Assembly: GCF_017488845.2 (NCBI RefSeq)
Contig: NZ_CP083371.1
Coordinates: 62,001 to 126,000, forward strand
Direction: 5' to 3'
Source: Ensifer canadensis
GTDB taxonomy: Bacteria > Pseudomonadota > Alphaproteobacteria > Rhizobiales > Rhizobiaceae
DNA length: 64,000 nt
In this document: positions 9,778 to 18,233 of the stretch, in pieces
Numbering within the stretch: position 1 is the first letter of the stretch
Layout of the letters: each line of letters starts with the position of its first letter
Program-made: the position numbers and the translations under genes
Notes under the pieces: model-generated
What the model saw: only the letters and a program-made list of their open reading frames with translations
Told to the model about the DNA's origin: nothing
Database searches by the model: none

Positions 9778-11886
9778 TCAGGCGGACTCGATAATCTCGA
9801 ACGTTCCGACGCTCATGCGACCGAGCGCGCCGAGGCGAAGGCCGGCCATGCCATAGGCAAACTGGTCATCGCTCGCCTCGATCAACGGCTTGCCGTCGAT
9901 GGCAAAGGACAGCGCATCGCCCTTTACCGAAAACGCGAAACCGTAGCTCTTGCCGAGCTCACGCTTGAACGGGGCGCGCGCGAGAACGGTGGTGCCGAAA
10001 TCCTCCTTGAGGATGACGACGTCGTCGCCGTCGAAGCCTGCGGCATAGAACCGGCTGGTGCCCTGCACGCGGGCCGTCACCAGTTGCGACGGCCCGGTAA
10101 GCGGCTTGATATCCGCCAGGACCTCGACGTCGCGGGCGTAGTAATGGCCCGTCCACATATCGGCATCGCTGGCCGTATGGGCGTGAATGCGGCCGTCCTG
10201 CAGCGTCCAGTGACCACGGTTCCAGGTAAAGCGCGAGATCGCACCCCACTCCTGCACTTCGGTCTTGGGGTCGATGACAGTCTTGCCAGCACCCTCGATC
10301 TTGAAATCGGCGAGGAACAGGCGGCCGAGGAATTTCAGACGACCGAAGTACTCGACCTGAATGCCGATCTCGTCGATCGCTTCGGCGCCTTCCGGCACGG
10401 TGAATGCGTAGTCCTGCCAGCCTTCGTGGTTGGGAACGTGCCACGCACCGGTCTCTTCGATCGCGCCTGACATCGCGCGGCGGATATAGGGCGCGACGCG
10501 CAGGTTGCCGTCACCGTTCCACGGATCGAGCCATAGCTTGAACGACACCTTCTGGCCGGCATCGACCAGCGGCGAGAACATCGGACGATAACGCTCGTCG
10601 TCGAAATCGGACCGGCGATAGAACGGCTTCCAGAAGATACGTCCACCCTGGCCGCGCTCGAGCCGGTCAAGCTGGATCTCGAGCGAGCCGCGCGAGCCTT
10701 CGGCCTGCCTTTCGGCCGAGCCCTTGAGGCTGATCTGGTTGGAGCCCTCGGTGCGGAAACCATGGGTCGAGCCCGGCAGATCGAAGTCGAAGCGGACGCC
10801 ACGGCGGGTAAAGTCCTCGAACCAAAGGGCCGGCACATCGTCTTCGCGCAGTTGCAGCGCCAGCACGGTCAGTTCCCGGGCAAAAGACGGAATATCGACG
10901 ATGTTGATCGAGCCGACGACGCCCGAGGCGACGATGAAGTCGTTGATTGGCTTGCGGTACTTGTGCCAGTTCGGCTGAAGCCCCTGGAACGTGCCTACGA
11001 TGGCACCAGCATTGCCGGCGTTGCAGTCGGTATCCCAGCCGGCCATGGTCGCGATCTCGGCGGTGCGCGGCAGATCGCCTTCGCCATAAAGGATCGCCAT
11101 GACGGTGACACCGGCGTTCGGGATGATGTGGCAGACGCCGGGATAGCGGTCATAGCCCCATTCGGCCGTCAGCATGTCACGGCAGGCGCGCCAGTTGCCG
11201 GGGCTGGCCTTGTGGAAGTCGATCACGGCCTGCGCAACGCGGGCATAGGTCGATTTTGCGTCAATGGTCGCCATGGCAGCGTCGATCACCTCGGCGATCG
11301 ACGTCGCCTCGAATGCCTTGGCGATTGCGGCAGCGCAGAAGCGGGCGCCATTCAGGCCGTCGCCGTCATGGGCGACGCTTGCCGCACGGGCCGAAGCGTC
11401 AGCCGCCTTCTGCGGCTCGCCCGGATGCACCCAGCCCCAGCTGTCGATGAAGATCTGGCCGCCGATCTGTTCGGCAACGGTTGCGCCGTTCTGGGCGATC
11501 GATCCGGACTGCGGCGCGGGGATGCCGGCGCGCAGGTTGCGGTAGGCGGTGTGTTCGGTCGAGACGCCGAAACCGCCCCACCAGTACATGCCATGCTCTT
11601 CGGCGGCATAGTTCACCCAGGTCTTGCCGACATCGGCCGCACTGGCCTTGAGGCCATAGTCGCGCAGAGCACGGATGAAGTAGACCGGGCCGTTGGTGTC
11701 GTCATCGGCGGCAAAATTCTTGAAATCGCGCAGGTACTGGGTAACTTCGCCATAGGTCTTCTGGACGCGCTCATAGCTCCAGATCGTCGGTTCGACCGGC
11801 GCACCAAGGCGAACGCCAATGGCCTTGCCGATGAAACCGGCATAGATCTTCTCGTAAATCGTCTCTTTGCTGAGCTTGGGCATCAT
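9778..11886 (-). CDS. ADP-ribosylglycohydrolase-fold protein with C-terminal beta domains
   Basis: 702 residues (ATG at 11886 or 11883). Residues 1-340 are an ADP-ribosylglycohydrolase (DraG/ARH) domain. GKAIGVRLGAPVE lies at 20-32, the first metal motif ADDDT at 60-64 and the second, GWDTDCNAGNAG, at 283-294. These acidic residues bind two Mg ions in the family. From about residue 370 the rest resembles two beta-sandwich modules, the last like a concanavalin/LamG fold (GKPLIEASDDQFAYGMAGLRLG). There is no signal peptide, so it should be cytoplasmic. It probably cleaves an N- or O-glycosidic bond of the imported compound. Confidence 0.85.
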   Translation of the reverse strand: MMPKLSKETIYEKIYAGFIGKAIGVRLGAPVEPTIWSYERVQKTYGEVTQYLRDFKNFAADDDTNGPVYFIRALRDYGLKASAADVGKTWVNYAAEEHGMYWWGGFGVSTEHTAYRNLRAGIPAPQSGSIAQNGATVAEQIGGQIFIDSWGWVHPGEPQKAADASARAASVAHDGDGLNGARFCAAAIAKAFEATSIAEVIDAAMATIDAKSTYARVAQAVIDFHKASPGNWRACRDMLTAEWGYDRYPGVCHIIPNAGVTVMAILYGEGDLPRTAEIATMAGWDTDCNAGNAGAIVGTFQGLQPNWHKYRKPINDFIVASGVVGSINIVDIPSFARELTVLALQLREDDVPALWFEDFTRRGVRFDFDLPGSTHGFRTEGSNQISLKGSAERQAEGSRGSLEIQLDRLERGQGGRIFWKPFYRRSDFDDERYRPMFSPLVDAGQKVSFKLWLDPWNGDGNLRVAPYIRRAMSGAIEETGAWHVPNHEGWQDYAFTVPEGAEAIDEIGIQVEYFGRLKFLGRLFLADFKIEGAGKTVIDPKTEVQEWGAISRFTWNRGHWTLQDGRIHAHTASDADMWTGHYYARDVEVLADIKPLTGPSQLVTARVQGTSRFYAAGFDGDDVVILKEDFGTTVLARAPFKRELGKSYGFAFSVKGDALSFAIDGKPLIEASDDQFAYGMAGLRLGALGRMSVGTFEIIESA

Positions 11887-11903
11887 GCGTCTTTCGTTAT
11901 CAA

Positions 11904-13088
11904 TCAGAATGTGAGGGCAGCGCGGAAGCTGGTCCGCCGGTCGGCTACCGCCTGGTCGGCGGCCTGGATGATGGTCGCCGTTTCGGAGAACCGATCGGCG
12001 GAGGCGGTGAGGTCCAGCTTGTTGACATCGTCGAGCAGGGCGTGGTCGGCGGCATCGATGACGCCTTCGCCATGCATCGCGCCAAGAATCGCGCCGGCCA
12101 TGACGCCGATCGAGTCGGTATCGCGGCCGGAATTGATGCCATCCTCGATCGACCGGCGGAAATCGCCGTCGTTGAACAGGCAGAATCCAAGTGCCAAAGG
12201 CAGTTCCTCGATCGAGCCGAGGCGGCTTGGCTGATAGGCGGCAGTCAGCCGCCCTGCCTTGGCGGGCGTGTGGTTGACGTCGTCGCCCATGGGAGAATAG
12301 GGCGCGATGGCCGCATGAAACGCGGCAACGACGGTCTGATAGTCCGCACCCTGCGCCTTGAGCTTGCGGGCAACTTCGGCGATGTCAGCAATGGCGTTGC
12401 GCGTGCCGTCCTTGGCCAGTGCCAGAACCGCTTCGATCACGCCTTCGATATCCGTTCCCGGGATGAAGGCCGCGGCGACTGCGGCGGCAAACGCGCCGGC
12501 AGCTTCAAGCCCGAAGCTTTCCTGGTGGCCGGAGGCGAATGCGATCGCCTCGTCATAGGCGGCCTTCGGATCGCAGGCATTGACGACGCCGATCGGCGCC
12601 ACATACATCGCCGCGCCGCAATTGACCATGTTGCCGATGCCACCTTGGCGCGGATCGCACGAGGTAAGCTGGTGGCGCTGGAATATCCACTTCTCGGGAT
12701 AGAACAGCCGCTCGATCAGCATCGCTTCGCGCTGCAGTTCCGGCACGTAGCGCGGCACCCAGGCGATCTGCTTGACCATGCCGTCGGCCATGTCCCAGGC
12801 ATCGAGATGCCTGCGGACCTCGCCATAGATATCCATCAGGCAGAGCGTCATCAGCGTGTCGTCGGTGACGATGCCGTTGCCGCGCACCCGGCCGTTGCGG
12901 GCCGTGGCATCCAGCGACATCTTGTGCCACTCGGTGTTAAGCGACGTCACCCGCCCATACCTGGCCGCGATCTCCGCGGCCGGCAGCTTTTCGACCGGCG
13001 CCCCCATGGCGTCGCCGAGCGCGACGCCATGGATGAGCGCGCGGACCCTCCCCTTCAGGGAGAGCCCTTGAACGCTACTTTTCTGCAT
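11904..13088 (-). CDS. ADP-ribosylglycohydrolase family protein
   Basis: A 394-residue protein with ARH motifs in order: HGVALGDAMGAPVEKL at 20-35, VTDDTLM at 74-80 and GRDTDSIGVMAGA at 321-333. It therefore keeps the binuclear metal site. It begins 14 bases inside the end of the binding-protein gene, with AAGGACAG as ribosome site within that gene, so the two are coupled. It is a second, quite different ARH protein beside the 702-residue one. Family members remove ADP-ribose from proteins or hydrolyse related ribosides. No signal peptide. Confidence 0.88.
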   Translation of the reverse strand: MQKSSVQGLSLKGRVRALIHGVALGDAMGAPVEKLPAAEIAARYGRVTSLNTEWHKMSLDATARNGRVRGNGIVTDDTLMTLCLMDIYGEVRRHLDAWDMADGMVKQIAWVPRYVPELQREAMLIERLFYPEKWIFQRHQLTSCDPRQGGIGNMVNCGAAMYVAPIGVVNACDPKAAYDEAIAFASGHQESFGLEAAGAFAAAVAAAFIPGTDIEGVIEAVLALAKDGTRNAIADIAEVARKLKAQGADYQTVVAAFHAAIAPYSPMGDDVNHTPAKAGRLTAAYQPSRLGSIEELPLALGFCLFNDGDFRRSIEDGINSGRDTDSIGVMAGAILGAMHGEGVIDAADHALLDDVNKLDLTASADRFSETATIIQAADQAVADRRTSFRAALTF

Positions 13089-14499
13089 CTAGAACTGTCC
13101 TTGCATACTCGTTGAGACGTTTTCCCCCTGCCGCTTCCCACTCCGCGACATACTGGTCCCACTGATCCATCTTGGCGGCGCCGGAGATGAACTTGTAGAC
13201 CCAGGACCGATAGACGTTTTCGGTCGCGTCGAGATCGGCCGCGTAGTCCGCCGGCCACACGAAGGTGTTGTCCGGCTTGAAGTCCTTCTGGATCGTCGCC
13301 AGCGACTGCTGCGCCGCTTCGGACTGCCAAACGACGGGTGGGGTCCAGTTGGCCGCAACCATGAAACGGGCGTACCATGTCGCGATCTTGTCGGTGACTT
13401 TGTAGCTGTCGCCGTCCTTGGTGTATTCCTGACCCTCGAAGCCGAGGCGATCGAACATCTGGCCTTCGGGGCTCGCCATGAAGTCGAGCAGCTTCATCAC
13501 TTCGGCCTTGTGCTCGGAGATGGCGGAAATCGCCAGCCCGCGCGATTCCTTGGAGACGTCGACCGCTGCAAGGCCCTGCCCGCCCGGTCCCTTCGGTGGC
13601 GCCAGAAGCACCAGTTCGGTACCCGGATGGACCTGGCGCATCTTGCCGCCATAGATGTCGATGACTTCGCCGGAGGAGCCGAAGATCACGCCCGCCCGGC
13701 CGGTGTAGAACTTGTCTTCCTTCACGTCGAACTTGGTGGTGATGTATTCGGGATCGTAGAGGCCCTGCTCGCGCAGCGAGGCGTAGAAGGCGATCTTATC
13801 CTTCTCTTGGGAGGTGATGCGCGACTGCACCCACTCACCGCCTGCGTTCTTCATCCAGGTTCCGGTGATGCCGAAGGCCTGGTTGAAGATCGAATCGAGC
13901 TCGTTGGTGTTGTCGGCCGTGGTCACGCCGTAGCTGTCGGCGACGCCATTGCCGTCGAGATCACCGTCCTTGATGGCCTTGAACAAAGTCACATAGTCTT
14001 CGACGGTTTCGGGCGCCTTGAGGCCGGTCTTTTCCAGCCAGTCCTTGCGGATCACCGGCTGGGGTCCGCGTACCGGATAGACGTAGAGCAGGTAGGGATA
14101 GTTCTTGAGGCGCTCGACATTGTGCGGCCACAGCGCGTCCTTCAGGTACTTGGTGTCGGCCAACATCGGGCCGAGGTCTTCAAGCACGCCCTGCTCGACC
14201 ATCTTGGCGTCGCCACCCTGAAAATAGATCAGGTCGGGGATATCGCCCGAAAGCAGCATGACCGACAGCTTGTCGGCATAGCCGGAAGACGGCAGGTCGA
14301 CGAGTTCGATGTCGAGATCGGTGCCCTGCGCCCGGAGCGCTTCCTCAATACGCTGCAGGTGCTTGACGTCGTCTGGGTTGGATGGGGTGAAGTCCTTGGA
14401 CACAACCCGGATCTTGACCGGTTCGGCCATTGTCGGGGCGGCAGCACCAAGGCTGAGCGCCAGGGCTGTCGATGCCAGCAGGACCATTTTTCTAAGCAT
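13075..14499 (-). CDS. extracellular solute-binding protein of ABC importer
   Basis: 474 residues with a clear Sec signal peptide (MLRKMVLLASTALALSLGAAAPTMA, cleavage near residue 26) and GGAGGAGACG before the ATG. The mature part begins PVKIRVVSKDFTPSNPDDVKHLQRIEEALRAQG. It has the size and permease partners of the LipO-like binding proteins that work with LplB/LplC. It should capture the substrate in the periplasm. The neighbouring ADP-ribosylglycohydrolases suggest a glycosylated or ribosylated ligand, but that is inference. Confidence 0.9.
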   Translation of the reverse strand: MLRKMVLLASTALALSLGAAAPTMAEPVKIRVVSKDFTPSNPDDVKHLQRIEEALRAQGTDLDIELVDLPSSGYADKLSVMLLSGDIPDLIYFQGGDAKMVEQGVLEDLGPMLADTKYLKDALWPHNVERLKNYPYLLYVYPVRGPQPVIRKDWLEKTGLKAPETVEDYVTLFKAIKDGDLDGNGVADSYGVTTADNTNELDSIFNQAFGITGTWMKNAGGEWVQSRITSQEKDKIAFYASLREQGLYDPEYITTKFDVKEDKFYTGRAGVIFGSSGEVIDIYGGKMRQVHPGTELVLLAPPKGPGGQGLAAVDVSKESRGLAISAISEHKAEVMKLLDFMASPEGQMFDRLGFEGQEYTKDGDSYKVTDKIATWYARFMVAANWTPPVVWQSEAAQQSLATIQKDFKPDNTFVWPADYAADLDATENVYRSWVYKFISGAAKMDQWDQYVAEWEAAGGKRLNEYARTVLDAEK

Positions 14500-14548
14500 T
14501 TCGTCTCCTCCGTTTAGATAGGCTTCTTTGTCGTGTCTCGTGTCGTCG

Positions 14549-15445
14549 TCACCCCTTGAGCGCGCCGCTCATGGTTCCCTTGGTGAAGAATTTCAGGATC
14601 AGCGGGTAGATCGCCAGGATCGGCACGATGGTCAGAAGGATCATGCCGGCCTTGAGCGACCTCAGATCGATCTGGCTCGCGCCGGTATTGTTGCTGGCGT
14701 TGTTGGCGCCGACGATCGCGACCTTGTCACCGTCGATGACAAACTGGCGCAGCACCACCTGCAACGGCCACTTGCCCTGATCGTTCAGATAGATCATCGC
14801 GCGGAAGAACTCGTTCCAGTGAAAGACGAGATAAAACAGCGAGATGGTCGCGAGCGCCGGCTTGGCGAGCGGAAGGACCAGATGCCAGAACACCTGGAAA
14901 GGGTTGGCGCCATCGAGTTCGGCGGCTTCCAGCAGCTCCTTTGGGATTTCCTCGAAGAAGCGGATGAGGATGATCAGGTACCAGGCGTTGACCGCCTTGA
15001 AGAGGATCACCGACCAGTAGCTGTCGAGAAGGCCGAGGCGCTTGTTGACGAAGTAGTCCGGAATGATGCCGGGCTCGAACACGATGGTGACGAGAACGAG
15101 GATGAACAGCGCCTTGCGGCCAGGCAGGCCGGGCCGCGAAAGGCCCCAGGCCATCAGCGCGGTACCGACGACGCCGATCACGGTACTGACGGCGGTGATG
15201 AAGATCGAGTTGAAGATGCCGCGCTGCACATTGGGGTGCTGCAGGAGAACGCTCCAGACCTCGAAGGAGAAGCCCCTGGGTATGATGGTCAGCCCGCTCA
15301 TGCCCGGCACCTTTGCCGGCTCGGACAGCGAGACGGCGAGCAGGTTGAGGATCGGCTGGACCGTGACGACGACGAGCAACAGCAGCGTCGAAACGATGAT
15401 CGCATATTCGATGCGTTCGATCGGGGTCTTGCGTGACAGGGCCAT
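14549..15445 (-). CDS. carbohydrate-type ABC permease (LplC/AraQ-like)
   Basis: A 298-residue membrane protein with about six transmembrane segments, starting IEYAIIVSTLLLLVVVTVQP. The cytoplasmic EAA loop is EIPKELLEAAELDGANPFQVFWHLVLPLAKPAL at about 170-200. Its ATG shares a base with the stop of the other permease gene (TAATG). It pairs with that protein to form the channel of the importer. Confidence 0.92.
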   Translation of the reverse strand: MALSRKTPIERIEYAIIVSTLLLLVVVTVQPILNLLAVSLSEPAKVPGMSGLTIIPRGFSFEVWSVLLQHPNVQRGIFNSIFITAVSTVIGVVGTALMAWGLSRPGLPGRKALFILVLVTIVFEPGIIPDYFVNKRLGLLDSYWSVILFKAVNAWYLIILIRFFEEIPKELLEAAELDGANPFQVFWHLVLPLAKPALATISLFYLVFHWNEFFRAMIYLNDQGKWPLQVVLRQFVIDGDKVAIVGANNASNNTGASQIDLRSLKAGMILLTIVPILAIYPLILKFFTKGTMSGALKG

Positions 15446-16422
15446 TACCAGACTCCCTTCCCGGTCAGGCGTTTGGAAACGAAGTGGGCAATCACGATCA
15501 TCATCGTGCCGAGCACGGCCTTGAACAGGCCGGCGGCCGTTGCCAGCGAGTATTCGCCGGTCTGCAAACCGATGCGGTAGACATAGGTGTCGACGATATC
15601 GATCTTGCTGCGCACTACGTCGTTGGAGAGGTTGATCACCTGGTTGAGGTCGGCGTTGAGGAACATGCCGGCGTTGAGGATGAACAGCGTCGCGATCGTC
15701 GGCACGATGCCCGGCAGGGTGACATGCCTGATCTTCTGCCAGCGGTTGGCGCCGTCGATCTCGGCTGCGTCATAGAGCTGCTGGTCGATGGCGATGATGG
15801 CGGCGAGATAGAGCAGGCTGTCCCAACCGGCCGAACGCCAGATTTCCGTGAAGACGAGTACCCAGCGGATAGCGCCGGTATCGGTCATGAACGATCGGGG
15901 CGCCATGCCGGCCATGCCCATGAGATTGTTGACGGCACCGTCGGTCGGCGACAGCGCCGCAATGAAGATGCCGGCGATCACCACCCAGGACAGGAAATGC
16001 GGCAGGTAGATCGCCGACTGGATGAACTTGCGCAGCGACCCGCCGCGAACCTCGTTCAGTAGCAGCGCGACGATGATCGGCACCGGCAGGAAGAACACCA
16101 TCTTCATCGCCGAGATGATCAGCGTGTTGGCCAGCACCTGCCAGAACACCGGCGAGGAGAACAGCACTTGGAAATGCTTGATGCCCACCCAGATGTTGGG
16201 CGGCACGATCCGGACCTGTTCGAAGGCGATGCGCGCCTCCCAGATCGGCAGGTAATGGAAGACGAGGAAGAACAGGATGCCCGGCGCCATCATGACGTAA
16301 TAGGGCCACCAGCGCCGCCAGCCGTCGGCGGCGAGCGCAACGCGTCCCGTCCTGCGGCGTGCGCTTGATTTGGGAACGTTCCCAAACTTGGGCGAGCTCA
16401 CCGCCTCTTCACGATTGGTCAT
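15445..16422 (-). CDS. carbohydrate-type ABC permease (LplB-like)
   Basis: 325 residues. The first 40 are a polar cytoplasmic tail, then six transmembrane segments begin WWPYYVMMAPGILFFLVFHYLP. The EAA loop is YDAAEIDGANRWQKIRHVTLPGI. A strong GGGAGGGGG ribosome site fixes the ATG two bases after the lacI stop. Codons 13-18 (FGNVPK) are encoded by a perfect 18-base palindrome matching the LacI-type operator found upstream of lacI. The tail may thus carry a regulatory site in coding sequence. Confidence 0.92.
   Translation of the reverse strand: MTNREEAVSSPKFGNVPKSSARRRTGRVALAADGWRRWWPYYVMMAPGILFFLVFHYLPIWEARIAFEQVRIVPPNIWVGIKHFQVLFSSPVFWQVLANTLIISAMKMVFFLPVPIIVALLLNEVRGGSLRKFIQSAIYLPHFLSWVVIAGIFIAALSPTDGAVNNLMGMAGMAPRSFMTDTGAIRWVLVFTEIWRSAGWDSLLYLAAIIAIDQQLYDAAEIDGANRWQKIRHVTLPGIVPTIATLFILNAGMFLNADLNQVINLSNDVVRSKIDIVDTYVYRIGLQTGEYSLATAAGLFKAVLGTMMIVIAHFVSKRLTGKGVW
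16369..16386. promoter_or_regulatory. perfect palindromic LacI-type operator inside permease gene
   Basis: TTTGGGAACGTTCCCAAA is a perfect 18-base palindrome with the central CG typical of LacI-family operators. It lies 36-53 bases into the permease coding sequence and reads in frame as FGNVPK. It matches the site at 17500-17515 in the core GGGAACGTT. The centres are about 1130 bases apart, so repression by looping or roadblock is plausible. Confidence 0.65.
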
Positions 16423-16424
16423 TC

Positions 16425-17471
16425 CTACCCCCTCCCGGAGCTTGCTGCGCGTCTGGGCTGGTCAAGCGACAGATCGGCCAACGAGCCGCGCTCGATCAGC
16501 CGGCATGGCATGAACACCCGGCCATGCTCGGGACGGCCGGCGATTTCATCGAACAGGCAGTCGACGGCGCGCACGCCGATCTCACGCCCGGGCTTGGCAA
16601 CCGTCGTCAGTCCCGGCCAGGAAAATGCGCCTGCGGGAATGCCGTCGAAACCGAGGATCGAGACATCCTCCGGGCAGCGAAGCCCGGCTTCGCGGACTGC
16701 GACCATGGCGCCAAGCGCCATCAGATCGTTGGCGGCGAAGACCGCGAGGTGGCCGACCCGGTCGCGTTGCAGCAGCCGCATCATCGCCGTGCGCCCGCCT
16801 TCGACGGTATATTCACCGTCTTCCATTGGAAGTGCTGTCGGGTCGATGTCGCGGTCGACGCAATGTTCGTGGAAAGTCCGCAGAAACCGGGCCCGCGCGA
16901 TACGCGACTTCGGCCCCAGGATCAGCGCCGGCGCATGATGCCCCTTGGAAACCAGATGGTCCATGCCGAGCCGTACCGCCTGGGCGATATCGGAACCGAC
17001 ACTGGAGGTCGCCGGAAAACGCTCGGCACTCGAGCCGATCAGCACGAAGGGCAGTCCGAACCTGTCGAGATCGTCGAAATTGTCGGCCACCGGATTGATA
17101 ATCGCGCCATCGACCCGTGCCTGCCGCAGGGCCCGGAGGTGGCTGGCTTCGCGGCTGTGATCCCAATCGGAAGAAAACACCAGCAGCGAGGCCCCGTTTT
17201 CGACCGCGCGATCCTGCGCACCGCGCGCCACCTCGGCCCAGAACGGGTTGGTAATGTCAGGGATGACGAGACCAAGCAAACCGGTGCGGCCGGACCGCAT
17301 GCCGACGGCGAGATCGTTGCGCTCATAGCCGACGGCACGGGCCGCATCGAGAACCCGCTCGCGCGCCTCGTCCGTGACATTGGACGCGCCGGAGAGTGCC
17401 CGGCCGGCGGTGCTCTTGGACACCCCTGCCTTGCGCGCGACGTCAATGATCGTCGGCCGCCTCCGCTGCAT
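16425..17471 (-). CDS. LacI family transcriptional regulator
   Basis: 348 residues from the ATG at 17471, with GGGAGGG upstream. The LacI HTH is at residues 1-50 (TIIDVARKAGVSKSTAGRALSG), with the hinge helix region AARAVGYERNDLAV. Then comes a periplasmic-binding-protein-like sensor domain with GLLGLVIPDITNPFWAEVARGAQD and the late DVSILGFDGIPAG. It is the first gene of the transport/ADP-ribosylglycohydrolase operon and should repress it until its ligand, probably the imported compound or its product, is present. Palindromic operators lie over its own promoter and in the next gene. Confidence 0.93.
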   Translation of the reverse strand: MQRRRPTIIDVARKAGVSKSTAGRALSGASNVTDEARERVLDAARAVGYERNDLAVGMRSGRTGLLGLVIPDITNPFWAEVARGAQDRAVENGASLLVFSSDWDHSREASHLRALRQARVDGAIINPVADNFDDLDRFGLPFVLIGSSAERFPATSSVGSDIAQAVRLGMDHLVSKGHHAPALILGPKSRIARARFLRTFHEHCVDRDIDPTALPMEDGEYTVEGGRTAMMRLLQRDRVGHLAVFAANDLMALGAMVAVREAGLRCPEDVSILGFDGIPAGAFSWPGLTTVAKPGREIGVRAVDCLFDEIAGRPEHGRVFMPCRLIERGSLADLSLDQPRRAASSGRG

Positions 17472-17499
17472 CAAACACGCCCTCCCATGGCATGAACTC

Positions 17500-17515
17500 G
17501 TGGGAACGTTACCAC
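17500..17515. promoter_or_regulatory. LacI-type operator at lacI operon promoter
   Basis: GTGGGAACGTTACCAC is a 16-base inverted repeat with one mismatched pair and a central CG. It sits 28 bases before the lacI ATG and overlaps the proposed -10 box, as expected for autorepression. Confidence 0.65.
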
Positions 17516-17534
17516 GGAGATTTCGGGTCCGCAA
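17506..17534 (-). promoter_or_regulatory. putative sigma-70 promoter of lacI operon
   Basis: On the minus strand, TTGCGG (17529-17534) and TAACGT (17506-17511) are separated by 17 bases. The -10 lies within the operator palindrome. The match to consensus is moderate. Confidence 0.45.
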
Positions 17535-17576
17535 GTCCACCCCTTCGGATGCGGCTTTGCCAGCGGTCGAACACAG

Positions 17577-17611
17577 AAAAAGAAAAAGGCCACCGTTCAG
17601 GACGGCGGCCT
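17577..17611 (-). terminator. Rho-independent terminator of putative small RNA
   Basis: Read on the minus strand: a 10-base-pair stem (AGGCCGCCGT with ACGGTGGCCT, one G-U pair), a 5-base loop and then TTTTTCTTTTT. This is a textbook intrinsic terminator, yet no convincing coding gene lies immediately upstream on this strand. Confidence 0.8.
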
Positions 17612-17646
17612 CAAAATGAGAGGTGTATAACCTCCAGAGGGAACAT
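17577..17646 (-). ncRNA. putative small RNA, about 70 nt
   Basis: On the minus strand a CTTGAC -35 box (17676-17681), the preferred rhizobial form, precedes a short transcript that ends at the strong terminator. The -10 is weak (TGCGAT or CTGCGA region, 17651-17657). The transcript would have a 5' hairpin, GAGGT-TATAC-ACCTC (17620-17634). This competes with a second one, CCTC-TG-GAGG (17631-17640), so the two are mutually exclusive. The unpaired purine/pyrimidine-rich CCCTCTGGAGG could pair with ribosome sites. It may instead be a leader of the lacI operon, whose ATG lies 106 bases beyond. I cannot assign it to a known rhizobial sRNA family. Confidence 0.5.
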
Positions 17647-18233
17647 CGCTATCGCAGCCGGGAGGATGGCTGCACGTCAAGCGACCCTGATAATGTGACA
17701 GCTCGGGCGCCGGTTCTCAATCAATGCAAAACCAGAACGGAAGCCAGAGCGGGATCGCTCTTCCAATAATCGCACGGCGGCCGCGATTTTGTTCCATCTC
17801 GTGAGGCTCCCGTCTCACCTTCAGATCCGAGCACGGCCAAACCAGCGTCCACCGTATTTCCGTTCAATTCGGCCGCTGCGCCGCAGTCAGCAACCTTGCT
17901 GGGCTGAGACCGGACGGGGGCGGCTGGCACCATTGGGCGGAAGGGCATGGGGAAAGTGCGGCGGTTCCGCACATCCGGCGCATCGCCTTGACATACGCGC
18001 CGTCGCAATTACGATAGTGGCATGCTGATCGTGACTTCATATGCCCTTCGAGAACCCGCGCGCCTGAAAACGGGATCGTAACCCGGCCGCGGCTTTTGTC
18101 GTACGCGACCGGGGTATGTCACTCCATCCCAGCTATCTCTCTTTTGGCTGAGACGATGAAATCGATCGCCGGCTCGTGCCGCCTTGTGCGGACTTCCTGA
18201 TAGCGAGCAGGCCCTTAGTTCTCGACAGCGTAT
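17647..18233. other. intergenic region upstream of unknown gene
   Basis: About 590 bases. Apart from the sRNA promoter at 17651-17681 I see no supported gene. Open frames on either strand are Arg/Pro-rich and lack ribosome sites. A 19-codon frame beginning at 18020 on the plus strand has no supporting evidence. Confidence 0.4.

Noticed and set aside
18020..18079. 19-codon frame (MLIVTSYALREPARL...) as a leader peptide
   Set aside because: No ribosome site, no run of a regulatory amino acid and no terminator structure after it.
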